Counted from the first letter of the stretch, positions 41,298-52,103 are shown. The stretch: DNA of 64,000 nt from Streptomyces sp. NBC_01264 (GCF_026340675.1 NZ_JAPEOX010000001.1:6324001-6388000), one strand, 5' to 3'. Program-made: numbers and translations. The notes: a model not told the origin generated them from the letters alone.

Positions 41298-41996
41298 ATG
41301 AATGCCATGAACGCTATGAACCAGCAGCTCGCGGGCTACGCCCCGACCCCCGTCACGGCCCGTATGGAGAACCACGGCCGCGCGATGCTCAAGGTCGCCA
41401 TGCAGAGCGGCCAGGACCTCTTCGCGCGCACCGGATCGATGGTCGCCTACGAGGGCTTCGTGCAGTACGAGCCCAACCCGCCGGCCGTCCGCCAGATGGC
41501 CTCGCAGTGGATCACCGGCGAGGGCGCCCCGCTGATGAAGTGCACGGGCGACGGCCTGCTCTACCTCGCCGACTACGGCGCGGACGTCGTCGTGATCAAC
41601 CTCAACAACGACTCGCTCTCCGTCAACGGCACCAACCTGCTCGCCTTCGACGCCCACCTCCAGTGGGGCGTCGAGCGGGTCAAGGGCCTGGCCAAGTTCG
41701 CCGGACAGGGCCTGTTCAACGTGTCGGTCGCCGGCACCGGCTGGGTCGCGATCACCTCGCGCGGCACGCCGATGGTGGTCGACTGCGGCCGCGGCGAGGA
41801 CGAGACGTACGTCGACCCCGACGCGCTCGTCGCCTGGTCCCCGAACCTCAAGGTCAAGGGCAAGCGCAGCTTCAAGGCCTCGTCGATGATCGGCCGGGGC
41901 AGCGGGGAGGCCTACCAGATGGCCTTCTCCGGCCAGGGCATCGTCGTCGTACAGCCCAGCGAGGACAGCACCGACCGGCTCCGGGCCCGGGGCTGA
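41298..41996 (+). CDS. AIM24-family protein (second paralogue)
   Basis: 232 aa; MLKVAMQSGQDLFARTGSMVAYEG...MKCTGDGLLYLADYG is the AIM24 fold without other domains. It starts 11 bp after the first paralogue (GAGGGAG site). Probably cytoplasmic; role unknown in bacteria. Confidence 0.87.
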   Translation: MNAMNAMNQQLAGYAPTPVTARMENHGRAMLKVAMQSGQDLFARTGSMVAYEGFVQYEPNPPAVRQMASQWITGEGAPLMKCTGDGLLYLADYGADVVVINLNNDSLSVNGTNLLAFDAHLQWGVERVKGLAKFAGQGLFNVSVAGTGWVAITSRGTPMVVDCGRGEDETYVDPDALVAWSPNLKVKGKRSFKASSMIGRGSGEAYQMAFSGQGIVVVQPSEDSTDRLRARG

Positions 41997-42013
41997 GGGG
42001 GAGAAGACACACC

Positions 42014-42769
42014 ATGCAGAGCTCACTTTTCGCCCACGCCGAGGCGCAGTCCCAGGAGCGGTACGCCGTCCAGAACCCGCAGCTGCTGCGGGTCTCGCTG
42101 AGCGGCTCCGACGACGTGCTCGCCCGCAAGGGCGCGATGGTCGCCTACCAGGGGATCATCGACTTCGACGGCGAGTACCAGAGCACCACCCAGCGCAATG
42201 CCCGCGCCCGCACCGGTGAGGGCCTCGACCTGATGCGCTGCTCCGGACAGGGCACGGTCTACCTGGCCAACCTGGCGCAGTACGTCCACGTCGTCGACGT
42301 GGACCAGGAAGGCCTCACGGTCGACAGCAGCTACGTGCTGGCCCTGGACTCCACCCTGCACACCGAGACCATCGCGGTGGACAGCCAGTACGGGATCTCC
42401 GGCTCCGGCAAGTACCAGCTCAACATCACCGGCCGCGGCAAGGTCGCGCTGATGACCTCCGGGCAGCCGCTGATGATGCAGGTCACGCCCGACAAGTACG
42501 TCAACGCCGACGCGGACGCCATCGTCGCCTGGTCCACCTCGCTGCGCGTGCAGATGCAGGCCCAGACGCACTCCACCGGCGTCTGGCGGCGGCGCGGCAA
42601 CACGGGCGAGGGCTGGGAGCTGAGCTTCCTCGGCACCGGTTTCGCCCTGGTCCAGCCCAGCGAGGCGCTCCCGCCGCAGAACGCCCAGATCGGGCAGGGC
42701 GCGGCCGCGCAGTTCGGCATGGGCCAGCACGGCGCCCACGCGCAGAACCAGAACAACGCCTGGAACTGA
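42014..42769 (+). CDS. AIM24-family protein (third paralogue)
   Basis: 251 aa; LLRVSLSGSDDVLARKGAMVAYQG...LMRCSGQGTVYLANL matches the neighbours. The Gln/His/Asn-rich C-terminal tail (GQHGAHAQNQNNAWN) is disordered. ATG at 42014 follows GGGGGAG. Last gene of the operon, followed by a hairpin. Confidence 0.87.
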   Translation: MQSSLFAHAEAQSQERYAVQNPQLLRVSLSGSDDVLARKGAMVAYQGIIDFDGEYQSTTQRNARARTGEGLDLMRCSGQGTVYLANLAQYVHVVDVDQEGLTVDSSYVLALDSTLHTETIAVDSQYGISGSGKYQLNITGRGKVALMTSGQPLMMQVTPDKYVNADADAIVAWSTSLRVQMQAQTHSTGVWRRRGNTGEGWELSFLGTGFALVQPSEALPPQNAQIGQGAAAQFGMGQHGAHAQNQNNAWN

Positions 42770-42787
42770 TCCGGGTACGGACGGAAA

Positions 42788-42821
42788 AGGGGGGGGCCCC
42801 GCATCGGCGGGGTCGCCCCTT
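42788..42821 (+). terminator. Terminator of the AIM24 operon
   Basis: A G-rich arm (42788-42802) pairs with GCGGGGTCGCCCCTT (42807-42821) with one mismatch. It separates the convergent AIM24 and NUDIX genes. Confidence 0.7.
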
Positions 42822-42839
42822 ACTCCTGTTCCCGCGGGC

Positions 42840-43364
42840 TCAGAGCCGAGCCAGGGTCGCCTCCAGCAGCCGCACCACCGAGGTGTCGGCCACCTCCGCC
42901 ACCTCGGCGTACGGGAACCAGCGCAGGTCCAGCGACTCGTCGCTGATCGCTTCGAGGGCGCCGGCGGGCGCCAGCACCGCGTACTGCACGTCCAGGTGCC
43001 AGTTGCACGGAGCCGGGATCGGGTGCCGGTCCAGGCGCACCGGGCCACCGGGCACCAGGGTCAGCCCGGCGGTGATGCCGGACTCCTCACGGGCCTCTCG
43101 CAGGGCAGCCTCGGCGAGGGTGGCGTCATCCGGCTCGCAGTGCCCGCCCATCTGGAGCCACATGCCGAGCTTCTTGTGCAGGGTCAGCAGGACGCGCTCG
43201 CGCTCCGGGTCGATCACCAGCGCGCTGCCGGTGACGTGGCCCGCCTCGCAGGGCTTGTAGACCCCGTCCGGATGGGCCGCGAGGTGCTCCAGGTAGACGT
43301 CGCGCAGCTCGGGCTGGCCCTCGTACCCCTTGAGTACGAGGACCGCGTCTTCGTGCAGGCTCAC
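42840..43364 (-). CDS. NUDIX hydrolase
   Basis: 174 aa; Nudix box GGHCEPDDATLAEAALREAREESG is complete. The N-terminal HEDAVLVLKGYEG segment is specific to this group. GTG at 43364 overlaps the zincin stop (GTGA), so the two are co-translated. Substrate unknown. Confidence 0.88.
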   Translation of the reverse strand: MSLHEDAVLVLKGYEGQPELRDVYLEHLAAHPDGVYKPCEAGHVTGSALVIDPERERVLLTLHKKLGMWLQMGGHCEPDDATLAEAALREAREESGITAGLTLVPGGPVRLDRHPIPAPCNWHLDVQYAVLAPAGALEAISDESLDLRWFPYAEVAEVADTSVVRLLEATLARL

Positions 43365-44806
43365 TTCTTGTCGTCGCCGTTCTCGTCGGACTCGTTCTCG
43401 TTCTGGCTGTCGTCCCGCTCGTGCTTCTGGGCGGCCTCGCCGAGCATCTTGTCGATCTCGGAGAAGTCCAGCTGCTCGCGGTGCACGAACCCGTCCGGGT
43501 CGTCCAGGTCGGAAGCGGTCGGCAGCATGTCCGGGTGCTCCCACAGCCCGTCGCGACCGTCCACGCCACGCGCGTCGGTGAGCGAGGCCCACAGCCGGGA
43601 GGCGTCGCGCAGCCGGCGCGGCCGCAGCTCCAGCCCGATCAGCGTCGCGAAGGTCTGCTCCGCCGGGCCGCCCGAGGCGCGCCGCCGGCGCATGGTCTCG
43701 CGCATGGCATCGGCCGAGGTCAGCCGGGGCTTGGCCGCCTCGTGGACGACCGCGTCCACCCAGCCCTCGACCAGCGCGAGCGCCGTCTCCAGACGGGCCA
43801 GCGCGGCCTTCTGCTCGGGGGTGTCCTGCGGCTGGAACATGCCGCCCTGGAGGGCTTCCTGAAGCTGCTCCGGGTTCGACGGGTCGAGCTGGCCGACCAC
43901 GTCCTCCAGCTTCGAGGTGTCGACCTTGATGCCCCGCGCGTACCCCTCGACCGCGCCGAAGAGGTGCGAGCGCAGCCACGGCACGTGCGCGAAGAGCCGC
44001 GCGTGGGCGGCCTCGCGCAGCGCCAGGTACAGCCGCACCTCGTCGGAGGAGACGCCCAGGTCCTTGCCGAAGCTCTCGATGTTCAGCGGCAGCAGGGCGG
44101 CCTTGCCGGCCGGGCCCAGCGGCAGGCCGACGTCGGTGGAGCCCACGACCTCGCCCGCGAGGGTGCCCACGGCCTGGCCGATCTGCTGGCCGAACATGGC
44201 CCCGCCCATGGAGCGCATCATGCCGAGCAGCGGGCCCGCCATGGCCTGCATCTCCTCGGGCAGGACGCTGCCCATGGCCGCGCCGACGCGCTCGGCGACC
44301 GGGTCGACGAGCTCCTTCCACACCGGCAGGGTCGCCTCGACCCATTCGGCGCGGCTCCACGCCACGGCCGTGGCGGCGCCCGACGGCAGCGAGGTGACGT
44401 CGTCGAGCCAGTGGTCGGCGAGGCGCACGGCCTCCTCGACCGCCGACTTCTCGGCGATGCCCACGCTGGCGTCCTTGACCCCGTCCGAGGTGCCCTGGGC
44501 CACGGTCTGGCGGGCGATGTCCTTGGCCATGTCCCAGTTGACCGGACCGCCCTCGTAGCTCAGCATCTGGCCGAGCTGCTGGAAGGCGGCGCCGAGGTCG
44601 TTCGGGTTCATGGAACCGAACATCGCGGCGAAGGGGTTGTCGGCGTCGCCCGGGCCACCGGAGCCACCGGGCAGGCCCGTGCCGAACCCGAACGGAATCG
44701 GGCCGCCCTGACCGCCCTGACCGCCCTGATTGCCCTTCTTCTTGCCCTCGTCGCCGTTGTCTGGCTCCTCGGGCGGAAGGCCGAATCCGAATGGGGTGTC
44801 GCTCAC
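43361..44806 (-). CDS. Zincin-like (zinc-dependent) metalloprotease family protein
   Basis: 481 aa. Gly-rich N-terminus (GFGLPPEEPDNGDEGKKK), then the family core with the putative zinc segment LREAAHARLFAHVPWLRSHL near 245 and helices around PLGPAGKAALLPLNIESFGKDLG. Similar to Rv3195 and to Zincin_2 proteins sometimes noted beside F420 genes; enzyme activity is unproven. GTG at 44806 has GAGGAAA upstream. Confidence 0.8.
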   Translation of the reverse strand: MSDTPFGFGLPPEEPDNGDEGKKKGNQGGQGGQGGPIPFGFGTGLPGGSGGPGDADNPFAAMFGSMNPNDLGAAFQQLGQMLSYEGGPVNWDMAKDIARQTVAQGTSDGVKDASVGIAEKSAVEEAVRLADHWLDDVTSLPSGAATAVAWSRAEWVEATLPVWKELVDPVAERVGAAMGSVLPEEMQAMAGPLLGMMRSMGGAMFGQQIGQAVGTLAGEVVGSTDVGLPLGPAGKAALLPLNIESFGKDLGVSSDEVRLYLALREAAHARLFAHVPWLRSHLFGAVEGYARGIKVDTSKLEDVVGQLDPSNPEQLQEALQGGMFQPQDTPEQKAALARLETALALVEGWVDAVVHEAAKPRLTSADAMRETMRRRRASGGPAEQTFATLIGLELRPRRLRDASRLWASLTDARGVDGRDGLWEHPDMLPTASDLDDPDGFVHREQLDFSEIDKMLGEAAQKHERDDSQNENESDENGDDKK

Positions 44807-44998
44807 GGGTTTCCTCGGCTCGTAGGGCCGCCGGCGGGAGCCGGCGGGCAATGGGTCGACAACACCACCCAGCGTAGACACCAGACCCGCTTCCGGGCTC
44901 GGTGCTCCGCCGACTCCTGGGCTGCGGCAGGATGGACATCGACTGGTGGGTGCGCGCCACGGCGCGTCCCTACTGAAGACAACCGCTGGAGACGCCTG

Positions 44999-46162
44999 GT
45001 GAGTTCCCCAGATCCGCACGCTTTGGACGAGCAGGGCCCGGAAAACCGCCCTGAGCACGGCGAGGACGCCCAGGGCGTTCGCCGGACGCGAAACCCGGGC
45101 GGTTCCGCGCGCCGAGGCCCCGTGATCGCCGTGACCGGCGCCGCCTCGGGAGTCGGGGCGGCCCTGGTGACCAGGCTGGCCGCGTCCGAGGAGGTCAAGC
45201 AGGTCGTCGCGATCGACGAGCGGCGCGGGGACTGCACCGACGCGCAGTGGCACCTCCTGGACGTACGGGACCCCGCGATCGCGGAGAAGCTGCGCGGCGC
45301 GGACGTCGTGGTGCACCTGGCCCTCGACCTCGACCTGGAGACGGACCCGGCGGCCCGTACGGCGTACAACGTGCGGGGGACCCAGACCGTGCTCACCGCC
45401 GCCGCGGCGGCCGGAGTGCACCGGGCCGTGCTCTGCACCTCGGCCATGGTCTACGGGGCCCTGCCGGACAACGACATCCCGCTCTCCGAGGACGCCGAGC
45501 TGCGCGCCACCGCCGAGGCGACCGGAGTCGGCGACCTGCTGGAGATCGAGCGACTGGGCCGCCGGGCGCCGCGCGCGCACCCCGGCCTGAACGTCACCGT
45601 GGTCCGCCCGGCGGTCCTGGTCGGCGGTACGGACACCGCGCTGACCCGCTACTTCGAGTCCCCGCGCCTGCTGGTGGTGGCGGGCTCCCGCCCGACCTGG
45701 CAGTTCTGCCACGTCGAGGACCTGGTCAGCGCGCTGGAGTACGCGGCCCTGGAGAAGGTCGAAGGAGAGCTGGCGGTCGGCTGCGAGGGCTGGCTCGAAC
45801 AGGAGGAGGTCGAGGAGCTGAGCGGGATCCGCCGCATGGAGCTCCCGTCGGCCGTGGCCCTGGGCGCGGCGGCCAGACTGCACCGCATCGGCCTCACCCC
45901 CTCACCGGCGGGGGACCTCGCGTACACGATGCACCCGTGGGTGGTCAGCGTCAGCCGGCTGCACGCGGCGGGGTGGCGGCCGCGCTGGAGCAACGAGGAG
46001 GTGCTGGCGGAGCTCCTCCAGGAGGTCGCGGGCCGGCACACCGTGGCGGGGCGCCGACTGGGACGCAAGGACGCGACGGCCGCGGGGGCGGCGGGAGCCA
46101 CGGTCGCGCTGCTCGGCGCCGCCGCGGCGATCCGCGCCGCGCGCCGGCGCCGGGGCATCTGA
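44999..46162 (+). CDS. Extended-SDR NAD-dependent epimerase/dehydratase
   Basis: 387 aa. Rossmann motif VTGAASGVG near 45, HLALDLDLETDP, then SAMVYGA and RPAVLVGG. The usual YxxxK catalytic Lys is not clear, so it may be an atypical or nonenzymatic SDR. A hydrophobic C-terminal segment (AAGAAGATVALLGAAAAI) before a basic tail may anchor it to the membrane. GTG at 44999 with GGAG upstream; divergent from the zincin gene. Confidence 0.82.
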   Translation: MSSPDPHALDEQGPENRPEHGEDAQGVRRTRNPGGSARRGPVIAVTGAASGVGAALVTRLAASEEVKQVVAIDERRGDCTDAQWHLLDVRDPAIAEKLRGADVVVHLALDLDLETDPAARTAYNVRGTQTVLTAAAAAGVHRAVLCTSAMVYGALPDNDIPLSEDAELRATAEATGVGDLLEIERLGRRAPRAHPGLNVTVVRPAVLVGGTDTALTRYFESPRLLVVAGSRPTWQFCHVEDLVSALEYAALEKVEGELAVGCEGWLEQEEVEELSGIRRMELPSAVALGAAARLHRIGLTPSPAGDLAYTMHPWVVSVSRLHAAGWRPRWSNEEVLAELLQEVAGRHTVAGRRLGRKDATAAGAAGATVALLGAAAAIRAARRRRGI

Positions 46163-46169
46163 CCCGGGC

Positions 46170-46260
46170 GGGGTCGGGGCGCGGCCCCCGGTGCGGCGCC
46201 GTTCCCGGGGGCGCCGCCCCGGACCCCCGCTCCTCAAACGCCGGAGGGGCTGGGTTTCGC
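46170..46260 (-). repeat. Palindromic intergenic repeat, second copy
   Basis: A 33-nt segment (46222-46254) is the reverse complement of 4648-4679 with one base difference, with accompanying G/C hairpins. It lies between the SDR and moaE genes. Confidence 0.8.
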
Positions 46261-46341
46261 CGGTTTCTGTAGGAGGCTCCCAAGGGGGCCGGTGGGGCCC
46301 TGGTGAAACTGCTATTCCGCCGGGTCGGCGGCTAGGGCACG

Positions 46342-46812
<471 letters not shown>

Positions 46813-46994
46813 CCCAGGGTCGGCGGGCAGGCCTGCGGCACTGAGGAGTGGGTCGGCGCCTGCTGAGCCGGCGGCCGGGGTCCGCGCATTGCCCCGTTCG
46901 GACGCGCAACACGCCCTCGATTTGCGTAACCCCCTCCCGGGCAGCAGCGTTGAAGCCACCAACAACATGTACTTCGGGGTAGGGAGACACGCCC

Positions 46995-47207
46995 ATGGCG
47001 TCTTTGGCGTGGTTGCTGATTCCACTGTTCGCCGCGATCGGGGCGGCGATATGGGGCAGCTGGGCGGCACGCGACCGCACGGCCGGCGACATATCCGAGC
47101 TCGCGGGCTACGCGCGGTTCCGCGAGGCCATGGGCCAGAGCGGGCCGGGCGCGGTGAAGGCGGACGCGGACGCACAGCGCAAGAAGGACACCGTGGACTC
47201 CGTCTGA
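46995..47207 (+). CDS. Small single-pass membrane protein, 70 aa
   Basis: One N-terminal membrane segment (LAWLLIPLFAAIGAAIWGSWA), then a charged cytoplasmic tail. ATG at 46995 with AGGGAG upstream. It lies directly before the PDZ/Lon protease gene; function unknown. Confidence 0.75.
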   Translation: MASLAWLLIPLFAAIGAAIWGSWAARDRTAGDISELAGYARFREAMGQSGPGAVKADADAQRKKDTVDSV

Positions 47208-47277
47208 CGCGGTGCCGGGCCCCCGTACGGACCGGCCCCGGAGGCCGCTCGTCAGGGCCGTCACGTACTGTCGATCC

Positions 47278-48366
47278 ATGCCACGCCGCACTGCGACGAT
47301 GCTCGCCTCCACCCTCATGCTCTTCGCGCTGCTCTGCGCGGGAGTGTTCATGAAGGCCCCGTACTCCGAGATGAGCCCGGGACCCACCGTGAACACGCTC
47401 GGGGACTCGCGCGGCGAGCCCGTCCTGAACATCTCGGGGCACAAGACGTACCCGACCACCGGGCACCTGAACATGACGACGGTCCGCGTCACCGGTGCGG
47501 ATTACGACATGAACCTGCTGGAGGCCGTGTACGGGTGGGCCTCGGGCGACAACATCGTCGTACCGCACGAGAACCTGTATCCGGACGGCAAGACGGAGCA
47601 GGAGTCGACGCAGGAGAACGCCGAGGAGTTCAGCCAGTCGCAGGAGAGCGCCAAGGTGGCCGCCCTCAAGCAGATCGGCATCCCGGTCGCCGCCCGCGTG
47701 ATCGTCGCCTCCGTGGTCAAGGACAGCCCCTCCGAGGGCAAGCTGCACGCCGGAGACGTCATCAAGGCCGTGGACGGGACCCCGGTCAAGGCCCCCGAGG
47801 ACGTGGCCAAGCTGGTCACCAAGCACAAGCCCGGCGAGCCGGTCGTGTTCACCATCGTGCCCGCCGCGGAAGCGGCCGAGGCCGAGAAGGCGCACCTCGA
47901 GCCCACCGGCACGACGAAGGTCACGATCGCCGGCAAGGCGGAGGGCGACGGTCACGCCGTCGTCGGCATCCGGGCCGGGACCGACCACACCTTCCCGTTC
48001 ACCATCGACATCAAGCTCGCCGACGTCGGTGGCCCCAGCGCCGGCCTGATGTTCGCGCTCGGCATCGTCGACAAGCTCACCCCGGAGAACCTGACCGGCG
48101 GCAAGTTCATCGCCGGCACCGGAACCATCGACGACGCGGGCAAGGTCGGCCCGATCGGCGGCATCCAGATGAAGACCATCGGCGCCCGCCAGGCCGGCGC
48201 CCAGTACTTCCTGACGCCCGCCGAGAACTGCGCCGCCGCCGCGGGCGACGTGCCCGACGGGCTGACGCTCGTGAAGGTCTCCACCATCGACGACGCCGTG
48301 AAGGCGCTGGAGAAGATCAGCAAGGGGGACACGGCCGGGCTGACGCGGTGCAGCGCCAAGCCCTGA
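47278..48366 (+). CDS. YlbL-like PDZ-Lon membrane protease
   Basis: 362 aa. N-terminal membrane anchor (TMLASTLMLFALLCAGVFM), a PDZ domain (GKLHAGDVIKAVDGTPVKAPEDV) and a C-terminal Lon-type protease domain with the Ser in GGPSAGLMF and Lys in GPIGGIQMKT. Homologues (YlbL; Rv3194c) face the outside and degrade membrane-associated substrates. ATG at 47278. Confidence 0.9.
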   Translation: MPRRTATMLASTLMLFALLCAGVFMKAPYSEMSPGPTVNTLGDSRGEPVLNISGHKTYPTTGHLNMTTVRVTGADYDMNLLEAVYGWASGDNIVVPHENLYPDGKTEQESTQENAEEFSQSQESAKVAALKQIGIPVAARVIVASVVKDSPSEGKLHAGDVIKAVDGTPVKAPEDVAKLVTKHKPGEPVVFTIVPAAEAAEAEKAHLEPTGTTKVTIAGKAEGDGHAVVGIRAGTDHTFPFTIDIKLADVGGPSAGLMFALGIVDKLTPENLTGGKFIAGTGTIDDAGKVGPIGGIQMKTIGARQAGAQYFLTPAENCAAAAGDVPDGLTLVKVSTIDDAVKALEKISKGDTAGLTRCSAKP

Positions 48367-48388
48367 CCGTTGGCCCGTCGGTCCCGGC

Positions 48389-48961
48389 CTAGTCGAGGAA
48401 GGTCGCGGCCAGCGCCTCGGCGAGCCCCGGCACCAGCGTCGCGCCGGTCAGCACCTCGTTCGCGGAGTCCTTGTCCCGCAGCCGTACGGCGGACTCCCGC
48501 GACCCGTCGCGCAGGACGCCCACGGTCAGCCGCACCTCCTGGCGCTCCGGGTGGCCGGCGACCCACTTGGCGAGCTGCTTGTCGGTGAGCCCCTCCGGTA
48601 CGGAGGACTCCGCCGACGGCGGCAGCATCAGCCGCTCCACGGTCAGCGCGCAGCCGAGGATCGAGGCGGGCCAGGCGATCGTTCCCAGGAACTTGTCCAG
48701 CGGGGTCCCGGCCGGCACCTCGTCCTGCTCGATCGGGGTGAGCTGGTTCTTGCCCGTGTCGTCCTGGTCGAGGCCGAGCTGGCGGGCGACGCCAGGCGCC
48801 TCCTTGCGGAGCTTGGCCGTGTCGACCAGGGCGAAGAGCCGGGCGGGCTTGTCCCAGCCGAGGGTGGAGGCGTACTCGTCGATTTCGAGGACGGCACGGG
48901 TCAGCGGGCTTGCCGCCATAGGGGTGCCGGGGGACGGCGAAAGGTTGGACATGGGCAACAT
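48389..48961 (-). CDS. PPA1309-like conserved protein
   Basis: 190 aa, with SPLTRAVLEIDEYASTLGWDKPARLFALVDT at the N-terminus and an acidic C-terminus, as in the conserved actinobacterial family found next to UPF0182 genes. GGAGG precedes ATG 48961; ATG 48952 is an alternative. Function unknown. Confidence 0.75.
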   Translation of the reverse strand: MLPMSNLSPSPGTPMAASPLTRAVLEIDEYASTLGWDKPARLFALVDTAKLRKEAPGVARQLGLDQDDTGKNQLTPIEQDEVPAGTPLDKFLGTIAWPASILGCALTVERLMLPPSAESSVPEGLTDKQLAKWVAGHPERQEVRLTVGVLRDGSRESAVRLRDKDSANEVLTGATLVPGLAEALAATFLD

Positions 48962-48986
48962 CCTGCCTCCTTTCCACCCGATACCG

Positions 48987-49014
48987 GGAACTGACTAAAG
49001 CCTCAGTAAGTTCC
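48987..49014. promoter_or_regulatory. 28-bp inverted repeat between PPA1309-like and UPF0182 genes
   Basis: GGAACTGACT-aaagcctc-AGTAAGTTCC, 10-bp arms with one mismatch, in the divergent gap. A candidate operator shared by both genes. Confidence 0.55.
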
Positions 49015-49096
49015 ATGAGTGGGCCCTACGATCGGGGGCCCATGCTTTGAAAACTCATCGCATCACTTACACACAGCGACTTTCGAGGTGCGCACC

Positions 49097-51985
49097 TTGG
49101 CTTTCCAGATGCCGGACCGCGGCGGAGGCCCCTCCGGGCCACGGATGAGAGTCGGCCGCCCGTCCCGGCGCGCCCGGACTCTTCTGATGACCTTGGGCGT
49201 GCTTGCCGTCCTGGCCATGGCGTTCATCATGTTCGCCGGCTTCTGGACGGACTGGCTCTGGTTCCGCTCCGTCAACTACTCCACCGTCTTCACCACCACC
49301 CTGTGGACCAAGGTCGGCCTCTTCGCCGTCTTCGGCCTCCTCATGGCCGGTGCCGTCGGGCTGAACATCTGGCTGGCCCACCGGCTGCGGCCGCCGCTCA
49401 GCGCGATGTCGATGGAGCAGCAGAGCCTCGACCGCTACCGGATGACCGTAGCGCCGTACCGCAAGTGGCTGCTGCTCGGCATCTCCGCGCTGGTCGGCCT
49501 GATCGCGGGCGCCTCGGCGGCGGGCCAGTGGAAGACCTGGCTGATGTACGTGAACGGGGTGCCCTTCGGCACGAAGGACCCCCAGTTCAACCTGGACGTG
49601 TCGTTCTACACCTTCGACCTGCCCTGGTACCGCTTCCTGCTCGGCTTCGGCTTCGCCGCCGTCGTGCTCTCGGTGATCGCCGCCGCCGTCGTGCACTACC
49701 TCTACGGGGGACTACGGGTCACCAGCCCGGGTGCGCGGGCCACCGCCGCGGCGACCGGCCACCTGTCGGTGCTGCTCGGTCTCTTCGTCACGCTCAAGGC
49801 GGTCGCGTACTGGCTCGACCGGTACGGCCTCGCCGTGAAGTCCAGCGACTTCAAGGCCGCGGACAACTGGACCGGCCTGCGCTACGTCGACGCCAACGCG
49901 TACCTGCCGGCCAAGACGATCCTCGTCGCCATCGCGGCCATCTGCGCGGTGCTGTTCTTCGCGACGCTGTGGCGCCGCACCTGGCAGCTCCCGGTCATCG
50001 GCTTCGGCCTGATGGTGCTCTCGGCGATCCTGATCGGCGGGCTGTACCCGGCGATCGTGCAGAAGTTCCAGGTCCAGCCGAACGAGCAGGCCAAGGAATC
50101 CCCGTACGTCCAGAAGAACATCAAGGCGACGCGCGACGCCTACGGGGTCGCCGACGCCTCCGTCAAGGACTACCCGGGCCTGCCGGACCCCAAGGCGGAC
50201 AAGAAGGCGCTCCGCCAGGAGGCCAACTCCACGGCGAGCATCCGCCTGCTCGACCCGAACATCGTGTCCCCGGCCTTCCAGCAGCTCCAGCAGAACAAGG
50301 GCTACTACGGTTTCCCGGCCACGCTGGCGGTCGACCGGTACAAGGGCCAGGACACGGTCATCGGGCTCCGTGAGATCAACCTCGCGGGCATCCCGAAGAA
50401 CAACTGGATCAACGACCACTTCCGTTACACCCACGGATTCGGTGTGGTCGCGGCCAAGGGCACCGAGGTGACCTCGAACGGCGAGCCGCTGTTCACCGAG
50501 TCGGGCCTGCCCGCGCGGGGCGACCTCGGGGAGTACGAGCAGCGGATCTACTACGGCGAGCAGACGAAGCAGTACTCGATCGTCGGCGGGCCGCAGAAGG
50601 AGCTCGACTACGCCAACGACTCGGGCGAGAAGGAGACCACCTACAAGGGCGACAGCGGGGTGAGCCTGGGCAACCCGGTCAACCGGGCCGCGTACGCCCT
50701 GGCCTTCAGCGAGCCGCAGATCCTCTACTCCGGCGCCATCGGCGACGGTTCGAAGATCCTCTACAACCGCACGCCCAAGGAGCGGGTCGAGGCGGTCGCC
50801 CCGTGGCTGACGATCGACGGAGCCGTCTACCCGGCGGTGATCGACGGCCGGGTCCAGTGGATCGTGGACGCCTACACCACGACCAACGGCTACCCCTACG
50901 CGTCCCGCACGCAGCTCGGGGACAGCACGGCGGACTCGCTGACCAACTCCCAGCGTGCGGTGGTCGCGCAGGAGAACCAGGTCAACTACATCCGCAACTC
51001 GGTGAAGGCCACCGTCGACGCCTACGACGGCACGGTGAAGCTGTACCAGTGGGACGCCAAGGACCCGGTCCTCAAGACGTGGATGAAGGCCTTCCCCGGC
51101 ACGGTGAAGGACAAGAAGGAGATCTCGCCGGCCCTGATGGAGCACCTGCGCTACCCGCAGGACCTCTTCAAGGTGCAGCGTGAGCTGCTGACCCGCTACC
51201 ACGTCACGGACCCGCAGACCTTCCTCAGCGGCAGCGAGGTCTGGTCGGTCCCGGACGACCCGACCACCAAGGCGGGCACGGCGGTTCCGCCGTACTACCT
51301 CTCCATGAAGATGCCGGGCCAGAAGGACCCCAACCAGGCCTTCTCGCTCACCACGACGCTCACGCCGAACGGCAGGGACAACCTGAGCGCCTTCATGGCG
51401 GTCAACGCCGATCCCACCACCGCGGACTACGGGAAGATCCAGCTGCTGAAGCTGCCCACCCAGAACCCGGTGGACGGCCCGAAGCTCGTCCAGGCGAGAT
51501 TCAACTCCAAGCCGGAGATCGCCCAGGAGATCAACATCCTGAGCCGGGGCGATTCCCAGGTGGAGTACGGCAACCTGCTCACGGTCCCGCTCGACAAGGG
51601 AATGCTCTACGTCGAGCCGGTGTACGTGCGCGGCGGCGGCCTCAAGTACCCGCTGCTGAAGAAGGTCCTGGTGACCTACGGGGACCAGACGGCCTTCGAG
51701 GACACGCTGGAGAAGGCGCTGAACGTGGTGTTCGGGGCCGAGTCGGCGACCACGCCGCCGACCACTCCGCCGGGCGACGGGACCACCACCCCGCCGCCGA
51801 CCAGCCAGGACCCGACGGTCAAGGCGGCCCTCGCGGACGCGCAGAAGGCGGTCGACGACGCCGACAAGGCGCTCAAGGCCGGCGACTGGGCGGCGTACGG
51901 AAAGGCCCAGAGCGATCTGCAGGCCGCGCTGAAGCGGGCGATCGACGCCGAGGCGAAGGTGACGGCTCCGGCGCCCACCGGATAG
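49097..51985 (+). CDS. UPF0182 integral membrane protein
   Basis: 962 aa. Six to seven membrane segments occupy the first 340 residues ([41 protein letters not shown] and others); the large remainder is extracytoplasmic, ending in a Pro/Thr-rich stretch and an Ala/Lys/Asp helix. The TTG at 49097 ([12 protein letters not shown]) has GAGGTG six bases upstream. Homologue of Rv3193c; role unknown. Confidence 0.88.
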   Translation: MAFQMPDRGGGPSGPRMRVGRPSRRARTLLMTLGVLAVLAMAFIMFAGFWTDWLWFRSVNYSTVFTTTLWTKVGLFAVFGLLMAGAVGLNIWLAHRLRPPLSAMSMEQQSLDRYRMTVAPYRKWLLLGISALVGLIAGASAAGQWKTWLMYVNGVPFGTKDPQFNLDVSFYTFDLPWYRFLLGFGFAAVVLSVIAAAVVHYLYGGLRVTSPGARATAAATGHLSVLLGLFVTLKAVAYWLDRYGLAVKSSDFKAADNWTGLRYVDANAYLPAKTILVAIAAICAVLFFATLWRRTWQLPVIGFGLMVLSAILIGGLYPAIVQKFQVQPNEQAKESPYVQKNIKATRDAYGVADASVKDYPGLPDPKADKKALRQEANSTASIRLLDPNIVSPAFQQLQQNKGYYGFPATLAVDRYKGQDTVIGLREINLAGIPKNNWINDHFRYTHGFGVVAAKGTEVTSNGEPLFTESGLPARGDLGEYEQRIYYGEQTKQYSIVGGPQKELDYANDSGEKETTYKGDSGVSLGNPVNRAAYALAFSEPQILYSGAIGDGSKILYNRTPKERVEAVAPWLTIDGAVYPAVIDGRVQWIVDAYTTTNGYPYASRTQLGDSTADSLTNSQRAVVAQENQVNYIRNSVKATVDAYDGTVKLYQWDAKDPVLKTWMKAFPGTVKDKKEISPALMEHLRYPQDLFKVQRELLTRYHVTDPQTFLSGSEVWSVPDDPTTKAGTAVPPYYLSMKMPGQKDPNQAFSLTTTLTPNGRDNLSAFMAVNADPTTADYGKIQLLKLPTQNPVDGPKLVQARFNSKPEIAQEINILSRGDSQVEYGNLLTVPLDKGMLYVEPVYVRGGGLKYPLLKKVLVTYGDQTAFEDTLEKALNVVFGAESATTPPTTPPGDGTTTPPPTSQDPTVKAALADAQKAVDDADKALKAGDWAAYGKAQSDLQAALKRAIDAEAKVTAPAPTG

Positions 51986-52029
51986 CGGTAATGGTTCCAC
52001 CCCGCGTCGTGCTACTGTTGGTTTACCGA

Positions 52030-52103
52030 CGCGGGGTGGAGCAGCTCGGTAGCTCGCTGGGCTCATAACCCAGAGGTCGCAGGTTCAAATCCTGTCCCCG
52101 CTA
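52030..52103 (+). tRNA. Initiator tRNA-fMet(CAT), copy 1
   Basis: 74 nt; anticodon CAT in GGGCTCATAACCC, three G-C pairs in the anticodon stem (GGG/CCC) and a C1 x U72 mismatch, the marks of an initiator tRNA. T-arm GGTTCAAATCC. No CCA encoded. Identical to copy 2. Confidence 0.97.
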
